Shown: positions 1 to 8,106, numbered from the stretch's first letter. The stretch is 64,000 nt of DNA from Vibrio methylphosphonaticus (GCF_023634655.1 NZ_JAMKMS010000016.1:61681-125680), one strand, 5' to 3'. Program-made: numbers and translations. Notes: generated by a model from the letters alone, not told the origin.

Positions 1-197
1 GGGTATACCGCTTGGTCGGCAGACAGCTGTGATTGGTTATATACCGTAGCAAACACGGGCTTTAATGCCTTGTAGGCGTCATCCGGGTTGGCAGAGACGG
101 CATCCGCATTGGCTAAGTTACTGGCGACCGTGTTAAGGCGCACCGTTTGCGCCGTCATCGCAGACCCTGCGATTGAATAGATATCAGTAAATGACAT
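1..197 (-). CDS. flgC: flagellar basal-body rod protein FlgC (5' part; runs off the window)
   Basis: Only the first ~65 codons are present; the gene continues beyond the left edge. The translated start (MSFTDIYSIAGSAM...) followed by VRLNTVASNLANADA is the N-terminal flagellar rod signature that FlgB, FlgC and FlgG share. FlgC is a proximal rod subunit exported through the flagellar type III apparatus. The ATG (197-195) lies 2 nt beyond the flgB stop, so both are co-transcribed leftwards and probably translationally coupled. The divergent flgA-flgM-flgN arrangement points to a second (lateral-type) flagellar set; this is inference from gene order. Confidence 0.9.
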   Translation of the reverse strand, partial: MSFTDIYSIAGSAMTAQTVRLNTVASNLANADAVSANPDDAYKALKPVFATVYNQSQLSADQAVY

Positions 198-199
198 AA

Positions 200-562
200 T
201 TAACGTCCTTCAATTGCTTTCGCCAGCCCACTTAGCTTCATATTGAGAAACGTCAGGCTAGTTTGAAAATCCATGTTGTTTTGCGCGAACTTGGCTTGCT
301 CGACACCTAGCTCAACGGTATTACCGTCTTTGCTGTTCTGGTAAGGCATGGCATATTTCGCTTCTGCCATCATTTGGGGAACTTGCGGTTGCACACCATT
401 AGGCGTCATTTTCCCCATCACAGTCTTAAAGCTAAGATCTCTTGCGAGGTATCCAGGGGTATCGACATTTGCTAAGTTACTTGCCAAGACCTTGGTACGT
501 TGCACTCTAAAATCGAGCGCGTTAGGGTGGACACCTAGTGCATTTTCAAAGCTGATTGCCAT
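200..562 (-). CDS. flgB: flagellar basal-body rod protein FlgB
   Basis: FlgB is a proximal rod subunit of the flagellar basal body. The protein (MAISFENALGVHPNALDFRV...) carries the rod motif LASNLANVDTPGY near residues 26-38 and the usual C-terminal amphipathic helix (SLTFLNMKLSGLAKAIEGR). Its 120 residues match the family. A longer reading frame starts at 580, but the ATG at 562 is preceded by AAGGA at good spacing and gives the usual FlgB N-terminus. First gene of a leftward operon with flgC, served by the sigma-54-type promoter at 603-618. Confidence 0.92.
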   Translation of the reverse strand: MAISFENALGVHPNALDFRVQRTKVLASNLANVDTPGYLARDLSFKTVMGKMTPNGVQPQVPQMMAEAKYAMPYQNSKDGNTVELGVEQAKFAQNNMDFQTSLTFLNMKLSGLAKAIEGR

Positions 563-602
563 CGCATATTCCTTTTCCATTCGCCAAGTACAGCGAATAG
601 AT

Positions 603-618
603 TACAATATACGTGCCA
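603..618 (-). promoter_or_regulatory. sigma-54 promoter for the flgBC operon
   Basis: Read on the minus strand the bases are TGGCACG-TATA-TTGTA, a close match to the sigma-54 consensus TGGCACG-N4-TTGC with GG at the -24 element. The -12 element lies about 41 nt upstream of the flgB ATG at 562. In Vibrio parahaemolyticus the lateral flgB operon is known to be sigma-54 dependent, so the assignment fits. Confidence 0.7.
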
Positions 619-694
619 TAAATATTTTCATTTAAAAACAACAACATAAAAAAGCAAAGGGAAGTCATCCTTCCGTTTGTCGGAAGCAGTAGTC

Positions 695-1420
695 ATGATA
701 GGGAAGCGAGTAGGAAGTGCTATTTGGATGATATTTTCTAGCGCCGTGATGTCACAACAAGTGACGACAATGAGCGCCGACGATATTCGCCAAACCGTAG
801 AGCAATCCGTCAAATCTGAGCTTAACTTGCTGGCAAAGCAGCAAAAATGGGGCGCGTTTGACATCGCTCTCGTGACCTTCGTTCCAGAGTCAGTAAAACA
901 CTTACCGCGCTGCCAACAACCACTCATGATTAACGGACGCGATAACCAGTCCATGCCCATTGGTCATCTAAAACGCAGTGTCATTTGCCAAGATGGCGTG
1001 AATGAATGGCGCATTAACACCACGGTGCGATCGACATTAACGTTGCCTGTCGTTGTCGCGGCGAAAGCCTTATCTCGCGACAGTGAAATTACCCTAGCGG
1101 ACATCAAACTTGAGCGACGTGAGTTAACTCGAGACACCCCCTTTATTGCCACCCTAGAACGGGCCACTGGCCAACAAGTCAATCGTCGACTTCGAACCGG
1201 TCAAATGGTGAATTCACGTTATGTCAGCGCCCCTCCTTTAGTGCAAAAAGGCAATGAAGTGCTCATCATCGCCAGCAGCGGAAAATTCAGCGCCCAAACA
1301 CGCGGTGTGGCAATGGAGACGGGGGGAAAAGGTGAGCAAATTGACGTACAAAATAGTCGTTCAAAAAAAGTTATTCGCGCCGTTGTGACGGGTTCAAACC
1401 AAGTGCATACTCAATTTTAG
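695..1420 (+). CDS. flgA: flagellar P-ring assembly chaperone FlgA
   Basis: FlgA is the periplasmic chaperone for P-ring (FlgI) assembly. The protein has a hydrophobic N-terminal export segment (MIGKRVGSAIWMIFSSAVMSQQ) and a C-terminal SAF/ChapFlgA domain from about residue 115 (LPVVVAAKALSRDSEITLAD... through GQMVNSRYVSAPPLVQKGNEV). Length 241 aa is typical. A TTG at 677 is in frame, but the ATG at 695 has GGAAG 8 nt upstream and places the signal peptide at the N-terminus. It is divergent from flgB and leads flgM-flgN, the order seen in Vibrio lateral clusters. Confidence 0.88.
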   Translation: MIGKRVGSAIWMIFSSAVMSQQVTTMSADDIRQTVEQSVKSELNLLAKQQKWGAFDIALVTFVPESVKHLPRCQQPLMINGRDNQSMPIGHLKRSVICQDGVNEWRINTTVRSTLTLPVVVAAKALSRDSEITLADIKLERRELTRDTPFIATLERATGQQVNRRLRTGQMVNSRYVSAPPLVQKGNEVLIIASSGKFSAQTRGVAMETGGKGEQIDVQNSRSKKVIRAVVTGSNQVHTQF

Positions 1421-1575
1421 ATTCCCCCCAAAAAAACTCTATGACTTTTCTCTCTGGCGCGATAGGACAGAAAAAATTCTGGACTCAAGGTAACAGTTTT
1501 TAACTCTAAGTATCGTCAATCTCATCGATTCTACGGTACAAAAAATAACGCAAACCATTTAATGCCAGCCTCAGG

Positions 1576-1612
1576 CCTGTCGCTCTATATGGTTGAAGAC
1601 ACGCGACAGGAG
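1576..1612 (+). promoter_or_regulatory. leader hairpin overlapping the flgM Shine-Dalgarno
   Basis: CCTGTCGC (1576-1583) and GCGACAGG (1603-1610) are perfect 8-bp inverted repeats separated by 19 nt. The right arm contains the first bases of AGGAG (1608-1612), the ribosome binding site of flgM. In RNA this stem would hide the site, so flgM translation could be gated. The pairing is visible in the sequence; the regulatory role is inference. Confidence 0.5.
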
Positions 1613-1619
1613 AATAATG

Positions 1620-1901
1620 ATGAAGATAGATAAAGTAGCGGGCGGGCATGTCCCACAAACGCTTCTGAAGCAAGACAGTAAGCCAGCAACCGCTGCTCCG
1701 GCCCGACAAGCTAACGATGCCGCGACATTTAACGCCAATACTGCCGCTTTAGATAAAGCGCAGGCTGAACTATCCACATTGCCGAATGTCGATATGGCGA
1801 AAGTTGAGCAAGTGCGAAATGCCCTTGCCAATGGGGAGCTTGGATTGGATGTTAAAGCGCTATCGCAAGCGGTGATGCGTTTTCACACCGGACATGAATA
1901 A
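1620..1901 (+). CDS. flgM: anti-sigma-28 factor FlgM
   Basis: FlgM binds and inhibits the flagellar sigma factor FliA/sigma-28 until the hook is complete and FlgM is exported. The 93-aa protein is low in complexity at the N-terminus (KPATAAPARQ...) and has the conserved C-terminal sigma-binding segment (MAKVEQVRNALANGELGLD, then VKALSQAVMRFH). Two adjacent ATGs exist at 1617 and 1620; AGGAG at 1608-1612 is 7 nt from the second, so 1620 is preferred. It lies between flgA and flgN, and its leader contains a possible SD-masking hairpin. Confidence 0.88.
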   Translation: MKIDKVAGGHVPQTLLKQDSKPATAAPARQANDAATFNANTAALDKAQAELSTLPNVDMAKVEQVRNALANGELGLDVKALSQAVMRFHTGHE

Positions 1902-1974
1902 GCCTGTCAAAGCATAAAACTATCGATAGGATACGACCGACATCTATCGTCGGTGTCAGCAAAAGGATGACGTT

Positions 1975-2430
1975 ATGACCGTCACAAAAAGTGAATTGGT
2001 GCAAAACTTTGTGGTTTCGATCACTGAGGATATTAAGCTCTATCAAAAGTTACTTGCGTTACTGCAGCACCAGAAAGCCCTGTATCTGAAACTCGATAGT
2101 GACGCGCTCAATCGCAATATTCAGCAACAACTTCCTGTACTCAAGAAACTGAGCTACGGCGCTAAATCACGAACCTTATGCCTGCAGCAATTACAACTGC
2201 CAAGCTCAGAGGTTGGCGTGAAAACACTGACTAAAGCCTTACCGATAAAATTGCAGACACACGTTGCAAAGCAGTGGTCGGTACTTGAAGCACTCATTAA
2301 GCAGTGTCAGCGCTACAATCAAGAGAACGGTCAAAGCTCGGCGGCGTTTCATGAGCTTCTGGGTCAACTGATGGGCAAACCCGCTATCACGTATGAAGAG
2401 AAAGTAGTGTGTGAGGAGTATGCGCGCTAG
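1975..2430 (+). CDS. flgN: flagellar export chaperone FlgN
   Basis: FlgN is the cytoplasmic chaperone of hook-associated proteins FlgK and FlgL. The 151-aa protein is almost entirely helical with leucine-rich heptads (EDIKLYQKLLALLQHQKALYLKLDSDALN) typical of the FlgN family; overall conservation in this family is low, so gene order after flgM carries much of the weight. AAGGATG precedes the ATG. Its 3' end overlaps the start region of the downstream lytic transglycosylase, suggesting coupled translation. Confidence 0.8.
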   Translation: MTVTKSELVQNFVVSITEDIKLYQKLLALLQHQKALYLKLDSDALNRNIQQQLPVLKKLSYGAKSRTLCLQQLQLPSSEVGVKTLTKALPIKLQTHVAKQWSVLEALIKQCQRYNQENGQSSAAFHELLGQLMGKPAITYEEKVVCEEYAR

Positions 2431-3127
2431 GCGAAGATTGACCTTTGTTATCTTTAGCCTTTGGGGTGCGGTGTTGCATTCAAGTTGGGCAGTTTCCTCG
2501 TCCCATTCAATAATATCACCCCAACTCATCGCCCCGCATATTGAAAAGCTACAGCCATACCAAGCACCTATCCTCGCCAAGCTCGATACTTATAACCCGC
2601 TGATACAACAGCTGTTCAAACAGTTAGCTGATTACTCGCTGCCAAACAATCTCATACTCCTGCCCATGTTAGAGTCATCCTACAATCCTAACGCCGTGTC
2701 CGCCGCCAATGCCGCGGGGCTATGGCAACTCATTCCCGCCACCGCCACCCGATTTGGGCTCATCGTCAATGCCCAAAAAGATGAACGCTTCGACATTGAT
2801 GCCAGCAGTACCGCCGCGCTTAAGTACCTCAATTTTCTTTATCAAAAGTTTGATGGTGATATCAACCTAACGCTCGCCGCCTACAATGCAGGAGAAGGAC
2901 GCGTGCAACGCGCGATTAATCGTTCAGGCAGCCGTGACTTCAACCGCCTGTCTTTGCCAGCGGAAACTCGCCAATATGTCCTTCGCTATCACGCCCTACT
3001 CACGTTAGTAGATATGGCGCGTTTCACTGTTCAAAATCGCACAACGCTGTTTTTATTTAGTCAACACCATCACAAACCTACCGCCTTAATTGACCTAACG
3101 CCCCTCCCGACATTGATTTCATTGTGA
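2411..3127 (+). CDS. lytic transglycosylase of the flagellar cluster (SLT domain)
   Basis: Family-1 lytic transglycosylase, cleaving the glycan strand of peptidoglycan in the periplasm. After a short basic stretch and hydrophobic signal (RRRLTFVIFSLWGAVLHSSWA) comes an SLT domain: catalytic Glu88 in LLPMLESSYNP, then AAGLWQLIPATATRFGL and LAAYNAGEGRVQRAI. It resembles the catalytic part of MltD without LysM repeats. Start is uncertain: GTG 2411, ATG 2420 (GAGGAG only 1 nt away) and TTG 2438 are all in frame; any of them overlaps or abuts flgN. The link to flgN suggests it opens the wall for rod passage; that role is inferred. Confidence 0.8.
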   Translation: MRSMRARRRLTFVIFSLWGAVLHSSWAVSSSHSIISPQLIAPHIEKLQPYQAPILAKLDTYNPLIQQLFKQLADYSLPNNLILLPMLESSYNPNAVSAANAAGLWQLIPATATRFGLIVNAQKDERFDIDASSTAALKYLNFLYQKFDGDINLTLAAYNAGEGRVQRAINRSGSRDFNRLSLPAETRQYVLRYHALLTLVDMARFTVQNRTTLFLFSQHHHKPTALIDLTPLPTLISL

Positions 3128-3220
3128 CCCCCTTCAAGATCCACAAACTCTTGCTTTTCAGAACGCTATTCACTGGTAAGATGCTGGCACTTTATTTACT
3201 CAATCGCGTACCACACCCTC

Positions 3221-4117
3221 ATGCTAAACGAACGAAAAGCTTTATTCTTTGCTCTGTCTGCTGTGCTCCTTTGGTCGACAGTTGCCACCGCATTTAAACT
3301 GACACTGGCCGAGTTCACTCCGGCCCAAATGGTCTTTGTTGCCTCACTAGTTTCAGCGATTGCACTCGTGGTGGTGTGTGGTGTACAGGGCTCGATAAAA
3401 CAAATCAAAACTACCTTCCTATCCAACCCGTGGTATTACGTCTTACTCGGCATTATCAATCCGTTCGCCTACTATCTGATTTTATTTAAGGCCTACGAAC
3501 TGCTGCCAGCGTCACAAGCTCAGCCCATCAATTACAGTTGGGCGATCACGCTGACTTTAATGGCTGCCGTATTCTTAAAACAAAAAATCCGTGGTCAAGA
3601 TTGGATTGCCTGCTTGCTTGGCTATTTTGGTGTGGTTGTCATTGCGACAAAAGGCGACGTACTGGGGCTGCAATTTGATAGCCCTCTAGGTGTGGGGCTG
3701 GCGCTCATTTCGACGTTGCTATGGGCCAGTTATTGGATCCTAAATGCAAAAAATACTGCCGACCCTGTGGTTGGGGTGTTGCTTGGCTTTTTGGTGGCGC
3801 TGCCTTTAGCCTTTGGTGTCGCCATGTATGAAGGCGCATCTTGGGGTGGCATTAGCGCGCAAGGCTGGCTGGCGGTCACTTATGTTGGTCTTTTTGAGAT
3901 GGGCATTACCTTTGTACTGTGGCTAAGCGCACTGAAATTGACACAAAACACCGCTCGTATTAGTAACCTTATCTTCGCCTCGCCGTTTATTTCATTGCTG
4001 CTTCTGGCCTATGTCATTGGCGAGGACATTCACCCGTCGACCTTGGTGGGTTTAGTCTTGATAGTGATTGGGCTGGTCATCCAACAAATTAAACGTCGCT
4101 CACCCGCTGACGCTTAA
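3221..4117 (+). CDS. EamA/DMT-family membrane transporter
   Basis: A 298-aa integral membrane protein with about ten hydrophobic segments arranged as two EamA repeats (WSTVATAFKLTLAEFTPAQMVF in the first; LLWASYWILNAKNTADPVVG beginning the second), ending in a basic tail KRRSPADA. This is the drug/metabolite transporter superfamily; substrate cannot be told from sequence. No clear ribosome binding site precedes ATG 3221. A strong hairpin terminator follows at 4127-4152. Unrelated to the flagellar genes before it. Confidence 0.82.
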   Translation: MLNERKALFFALSAVLLWSTVATAFKLTLAEFTPAQMVFVASLVSAIALVVVCGVQGSIKQIKTTFLSNPWYYVLLGIINPFAYYLILFKAYELLPASQAQPINYSWAITLTLMAAVFLKQKIRGQDWIACLLGYFGVVVIATKGDVLGLQFDSPLGVGLALISTLLWASYWILNAKNTADPVVGVLLGFLVALPLAFGVAMYEGASWGGISAQGWLAVTYVGLFEMGITFVLWLSALKLTQNTARISNLIFASPFISLLLLAYVIGEDIHPSTLVGLVLIVIGLVIQQIKRRSPADA

Positions 4118-4126
4118 GGGGGCGAG

Positions 4127-4152
4127 AAGGGCAAGCGCAACTTGCCCTTTGT
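4127..4152 (+). terminator. rho-independent terminator after the DMT gene
   Basis: Perfect 9-bp stem AAGGGCAAG / CTTGCCCTT with loop CGCAA, followed by a short T-containing tract (TGTGT). It begins 10 nt after the stop codon. Confidence 0.65.
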
Positions 4153-4217
4153 GTCTGCAGCTCAGCTCGGCGATAAGGTGACCATGACGAGGTTTACGAT
4201 ATTTAAGGACAACGACG

Positions 4218-4652
4218 ATGGGTGATAAACAACACGACGCTAATAGTAATAATAGTAATACCGTTATCGCCGTACGCTTGACCAAGGGACAAGATCTAAA
4301 GCGTGAAATTCAAGCGCTGGTAAGCCAGCACCAGATTCAAGCCGGCAGTATTGCGTCTTGTGTCGGCTGTTTAGACAGCATTCATATTCGGCTTGCGGGA
4401 GCAACCAAGTCACTGTCGATGCAGCAACCGTTTGAGATTGTGTCTCTCATGGGCACACTGTCCCCTAACCATCAACACATTCATATTTCTGTCGCTGACT
4501 CACAGGGACGAGTGATGGGTGGGCATTTACAAGAAGGAAGCCTTGTTGATACCACGGCTGAACTCATCATCCATCAATATCCTCAAGTTAGTTTTACTCG
4601 AGAGCACGATCCTCAGACCGGATACACTGAGCTAGTGGTTACTCGCACCTAA
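4218..4652 (+). CDS. PPC (DUF296) domain protein
   Basis: A 144-aa PPC-domain protein (plants and prokaryotes conserved). After a variable Asn/Ser-rich N-terminus (residues 8-14) the fold is recognisable by the triple-histidine motif at His85, His87, His89 (NHQHIHIS) followed by the conserved GRVMGGHL, a possible metal site at a trimer interface. IASCVGCLD also fits the family. Biochemical role in bacteria is unknown. AAGGA is 8 nt before the ATG. It stands alone between two transporter genes. Confidence 0.8.
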   Translation: MGDKQHDANSNNSNTVIAVRLTKGQDLKREIQALVSQHQIQAGSIASCVGCLDSIHIRLAGATKSLSMQQPFEIVSLMGTLSPNHQHIHISVADSQGRVMGGHLQEGSLVDTTAELIIHQYPQVSFTREHDPQTGYTELVVTRT

Positions 4653-4986
4653 GCTATTAGGCGCATCTAAACGATTACCCTCACCCAAGCTATCCCACGC
4701 TTTAAAAGCCATGTATCTACGTCGTTTTTTTTCCACTTTTTTATCTCTAACCACGCCGTAAAAAACCAATCCATAGCAACAAACCTGGTGCAATCCTCTA
4801 AATACCATCCACTAATCAGCAGCTAGCACTAATTGTTCAATTTAAAACCAGCGCCATTCGTTGCATCTCACTGTAAAACCTGTAGAAAAACAACGGTGGC
4901 AAAATAATTTTAGCGTGATGTGTACACATTTTTGAACGCGCTTTGCTGTGCCCCTTTATGGATAATAATGATAAGGAATTTACTCT
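4653..4986. other. intergenic, AT-rich; upstream region of the Nramp-family gene
   Basis: No convincing reading frame or RNA gene. The only structured element I see is the Fur-like sequence close to the Nramp start. Confidence 0.5.
4960..4974. promoter_or_regulatory. candidate Fur-type box before the Nramp homologue
   Basis: GGATAATAATGATAA matches the 7-1-7 Fur consensus TGATAATnATTATCA at 11 of 14 positions. It lies 12 nt before the ATG and touches the Shine-Dalgarno AAGGA, so bound repressor would block expression. AT-rich DNA gives chance matches, so this is tentative. Confidence 0.3.
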
Positions 4987-6258
4987 ATGGAGAATACCCT
5001 CTCTTCACCTGAGCCGAGACGCTCTGGTTTCGCCCAATTGGTCCGCTCACTTGGTCCTGGCATCATGATGGCGGCCGCTGCCGTTGGGGGATCGCATCTT
5101 GTTGCCTCAACTAAAGCTGGGGCAATTTATGGCTGGCAACTTGCCGCTCTCATCTTGCTGGTTAACCTTCTCAAATACCCTTTTTTCCGAGCGAGCATTC
5201 AGTACACCATGGGCACGGGTGGCAGTTTAATCCAAGGCTATGCCACGTTAGGTCGTGGCTACTTATGGGTATTTACCATACTCAGTGTCATTTCTGGCGT
5301 CGTGAATACCGCCGCACTGTTGTTATTTAGTGCCAGTCTACTGGGTTATTTTTTACCTTTTGACCTGCCAATCGTCGCCCTGTCTGGCATTGTGCTTGCG
5401 ACCTGTTTAGCGATTTTATTTGCGGGTCATTATCGTGCACTCGACACGCTATCTAAAGTCATCATGGCCGTCTTGACGATTGCCACCGTGACGGCAGTTT
5501 GTATCGCCGCTTCCAATGGCAGCGTCGCGCCAGCGGATTATCAAGCGCCTTCACCTTGGACGATTGCCTCGATTGGCTTTATCGTGGTGACCATGGGCTG
5601 GATGCCAGCTCCCATTGAAATTTCAAGCCTGACGTCAATGTGGCTAAAAAGCCAGTGTAAAAAGCAAACCGTCACACCAGAGTCCGCGTTGTTTGATTTT
5701 AATGTCGGTTACATTGCTACTGCAGCGCTCGCCATCGTCTTCCTTGCACTCGGCGCACTAGTGATTAATGGTTCTGGTACGGCGTTATCCGCATCCGGCG
5801 TTGGCTTCTCTCATCAGCTTGTGGGCATGTATGCTTCTACCATTGGCGAATGGTCACGCTACTTAATTGCCGTCATTGCTTTCTTTTGTATTTTTGGCAG
5901 TACCATTACGGTCATTGATGGGTATTCACGAGCGATTGCGGAATCTCAACGTTTGCTACAAAAGCAGCAAGAAGACAATCCTAAGCACTTTCAAGCGTGG
6001 GTCGTTGTGGTCGCCACCGCGGCGATTGCTATTATTGCCTTCTTTGCGTCGGCACTGATGCCTTTACTCAATTTCGCCATGATTCTTGCGTTTATAACGA
6101 CGCCAATTTTTGCTCTGTTGAACTACATCCTAGTCTCACGAGCCACCCTTCCCGCCTCTTTACAGCAGGGCCCTAAACTTAAAGCACTGTCTTGGGTAGG
6201 CCTAATTTACCTCTTTGGTTTCTTGGTTATTTTCATCTGGTGGAAGTGGTTGATGTAA
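4987..6258 (+). CDS. Nramp-family transporter with non-canonical metal site
   Basis: A 423-aa membrane protein with about eleven hydrophobic segments and the Nramp layout. The TM1 region aligns as GPGIMMAAAAVGGSHLV, where MntH-type Nramps have the metal-binding DPGN; here Asp becomes Gly34 and Asn becomes His37. In TM6 the metal-coordinating Met is kept (Met206) but the following MPH reads MPA. This is a divergent Nramp clade, so manganese/iron transport should not be assumed. It has its own AAGGA ribosome binding site and a terminator downstream; it is a single-gene unit. Confidence 0.8.
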   Translation: MENTLSSPEPRRSGFAQLVRSLGPGIMMAAAAVGGSHLVASTKAGAIYGWQLAALILLVNLLKYPFFRASIQYTMGTGGSLIQGYATLGRGYLWVFTILSVISGVVNTAALLLFSASLLGYFLPFDLPIVALSGIVLATCLAILFAGHYRALDTLSKVIMAVLTIATVTAVCIAASNGSVAPADYQAPSPWTIASIGFIVVTMGWMPAPIEISSLTSMWLKSQCKKQTVTPESALFDFNVGYIATAALAIVFLALGALVINGSGTALSASGVGFSHQLVGMYASTIGEWSRYLIAVIAFFCIFGSTITVIDGYSRAIAESQRLLQKQQEDNPKHFQAWVVVVATAAIAIIAFFASALMPLLNFAMILAFITTPIFALLNYILVSRATLPASLQQGPKLKALSWVGLIYLFGFLVIFIWWKWLM

Positions 6259-6293
6259 CGTGGTTAATGTAGCTTAATCCGCCGATTTCATCA

Positions 6294-6324
6294 GCGACCT
6301 CAACAATGTTGAGGTCGCTTTTTT
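6294..6324 (+). terminator. rho-independent terminator after the Nramp-family gene
   Basis: Stem GCGACCTCAAC / GTTGAGGTCGC (11 bp) with loop AAT, followed by six T residues. Confidence 0.9.
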
Positions 6325-6658
6325 ATGCCCACGCTTTGCCAAGAGCAATATCTTACTCTTATTGCTGAGCATGTTCGATCTGCTGACATTGAGAGCGTCG
6401 TTAAGCAAACTGGGCGAGTATCGGCTCATAATCAAAGAAATTACCTTCAGATTCTTCCGTCACGCTAACGCAAACAAAGTGATGTTCTTCACGCTTTCTT
6501 CACTCTCAATTCTGAACTACGAATTTTTCCTAGTCATTCTAAGACCCTCTCTCATGCGGTCGCTTTTTAGACTCCCTATTATTTCCCCGTCAAAAAAACA
6601 AAACGTGCATGGTCGGAAAGTTACCGTGCAGACCTCATAAACGATAAGAGAGTTTACA
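6325..6658 (+). promoter_or_regulatory. uhpT upstream region with UhpA-regulon-like element (6521-6560)
   Basis: The stretch has no supported gene. Bases 6521-6560 (starting GAATTTTTCCTA, then TCTAAGACC and CTCATG) match 31 of 40 positions with 11791-11830 upstream of manA. A -10-like TATTAT lies at 6577-6582, about 77 nt before the uhpT ATG. Because the UhpA regulator gene is adjacent, the shared element is the best candidate for its binding site; no footprint evidence is available here. Confidence 0.5.
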
Positions 6659-8053
6659 ATGTTAAAGTTCCTAGATCAGGTGAGAAAGCCGACGCTAGAT
6701 CTTCCAGTCGAAACTAGAAGAAAAATGTGGTTTAAGCCTTTCCTACAATCTTACCTCGTCGTCTTCATTGGTTATTTAACCATGTACTTAATCCGTAAAA
6801 ATTTCAATGTTGCACAAAACGACATGATTTCAACTTACGGATTATCAATGACTGATCTAGGTCTTATTGGTCTTGGATTTTCAATTACTTATGGCATTGG
6901 TAAAACGGTCGTTTCCTATTATGCCGATGGTAAAAATACCAAACAATTTCTACCATTCATGCTAATCCTATCTGGCCTTGCCATGTTGGGCTTCAGCTTC
7001 AGTATGGGCGGCGGCAGCGCGAGCCTATTCATGATGGTGGCATTCTACGCCTTAAGTGGTTTCTTCCAAAGTACCGGCGGGCCTTCCAGTTATTCAACCA
7101 TCACTAAATGGACACCTCGCAATAAGCGTGGGTCGTATTTAGGCCTATGGAACATGTCACACAACGTTGGTGGTGCTGGTGCTGCTGGTGTCGCTTTGTT
7201 TGGTGCCAACTATTTATTTGACGGTAACGTAATCGGTATGTTTGTTTTCCCATCTATCATTGCGATTGTTGTGGGCTTTATTGGTATGCGCTTTGGTAAT
7301 GACTCTCCAGAGGCGTACGGTTTAGGTAAAGTAGAAGAGCTTTTTGATGAAGAAGTCAGCGAAGAAGATACGATTGCTGAAGAAAATCAAATGACCAAAA
7401 AAGAGATCTTTATTGAATATGTCCTTAAAAACAAAGTCATCTGGTTACTCTGCTTCGCGAATATCTTTTTATACATTGTTCGAATTGGTATCGACCAATG
7501 GTCGACTGTTTACGCGTATCAAGAGTTAGGTTTATCAAAAGAAACGGCTATTTCAGGCTTTACTTTGTTTGAAGTCGGCGCTCTGGTTGGCACACTAATG
7601 TGGGGCTATCTATCTGATCTTGCCAACGGGCGTCGTGCTTTAGTGGCTTGCGTATCACTTGGTTTAATTATTGTTTCTCTTGAGTTTTACCAGAACGCAA
7701 CCAGTGAGTTCATGTATCTTGCCTCTTTGTTTGTACTTGGCTTCTTGGTCTTTGGGCCTCAACTCTTAATCGGGGTTGCTGCGGTTGGTTTTGTGCCTAA
7801 AAAAGCCATCAGTGTCGCGGATGGTGTTAAAGGTACTTTTGCCTACCTAATTGGTGATAGTTTTGCCAAACTTGGCCTCGGTATGATCGCTGACGGAACG
7901 CCAATTTTCGGTTTAACTGGCTGGAAAGGGACATTCGCCGCCCTCGATACTTCCGCCGCCATTTGTATTGTTTTACTGCTATTCGTTGCCGTTGCCGAAG
8001 AGAAAAAGATTCGTCACGCAAAAAAAATGCACTTAGCGGCTCAAAAGGCATAG
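6659..8053 (+). CDS. uhpT: hexose-6-phosphate:phosphate antiporter UhpT
   Basis: OPA-family (MFS) antiporter exchanging external glucose-6-P, mannose-6-P and similar sugar phosphates for internal phosphate. The 464-aa protein begins MLKFLDQVRKPTLDLPVETRRKMW and contains the UhpT-typical segments YLIRKNFNVAQNDM, FFQSTGGPSSYSTITKW and WNMSHNVGGAGAAG. About twelve membrane segments with an acidic central loop (residues ~225-245). It sits immediately upstream of its regulators uhpABC, whereas in E. coli uhpT follows them. A conserved upstream element suggests UhpA control. Confidence 0.95.
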   Translation: MLKFLDQVRKPTLDLPVETRRKMWFKPFLQSYLVVFIGYLTMYLIRKNFNVAQNDMISTYGLSMTDLGLIGLGFSITYGIGKTVVSYYADGKNTKQFLPFMLILSGLAMLGFSFSMGGGSASLFMMVAFYALSGFFQSTGGPSSYSTITKWTPRNKRGSYLGLWNMSHNVGGAGAAGVALFGANYLFDGNVIGMFVFPSIIAIVVGFIGMRFGNDSPEAYGLGKVEELFDEEVSEEDTIAEENQMTKKEIFIEYVLKNKVIWLLCFANIFLYIVRIGIDQWSTVYAYQELGLSKETAISGFTLFEVGALVGTLMWGYLSDLANGRRALVACVSLGLIIVSLEFYQNATSEFMYLASLFVLGFLVFGPQLLIGVAAVGFVPKKAISVADGVKGTFAYLIGDSFAKLGLGMIADGTPIFGLTGWKGTFAALDTSAAICIVLLLFVAVAEEKKIRHAKKMHLAAQKA

Positions 8054-8070
8054 CGAGTCTCACATGCATA

Positions 8071-8106
8071 ATCTCGCGTGCTTTATTCGATTAAAGCACG
8101 CGAGAT
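8071..8106. terminator. 15-bp perfect hairpin between uhpT and uhpA
   Basis: ATCTCGCGTGCTTTA (8071-8085) pairs perfectly with 8092-8106, loop TTCGAT. No T-tract follows on either side, so it may act as an RNA-stabilising or weak terminator structure separating uhpT from uhpABC. Confidence 0.5.

Noticed and set aside
348..635. Plus-strand open frame over flgB
   Set aside because: Antisense shadow of a well-supported flagellar gene; no family features.
6362..6640. 92-aa open frame upstream of uhpT
   Set aside because: No start signal or family; it covers the uhpT regulatory region whose bases are conserved with the manA upstream element.
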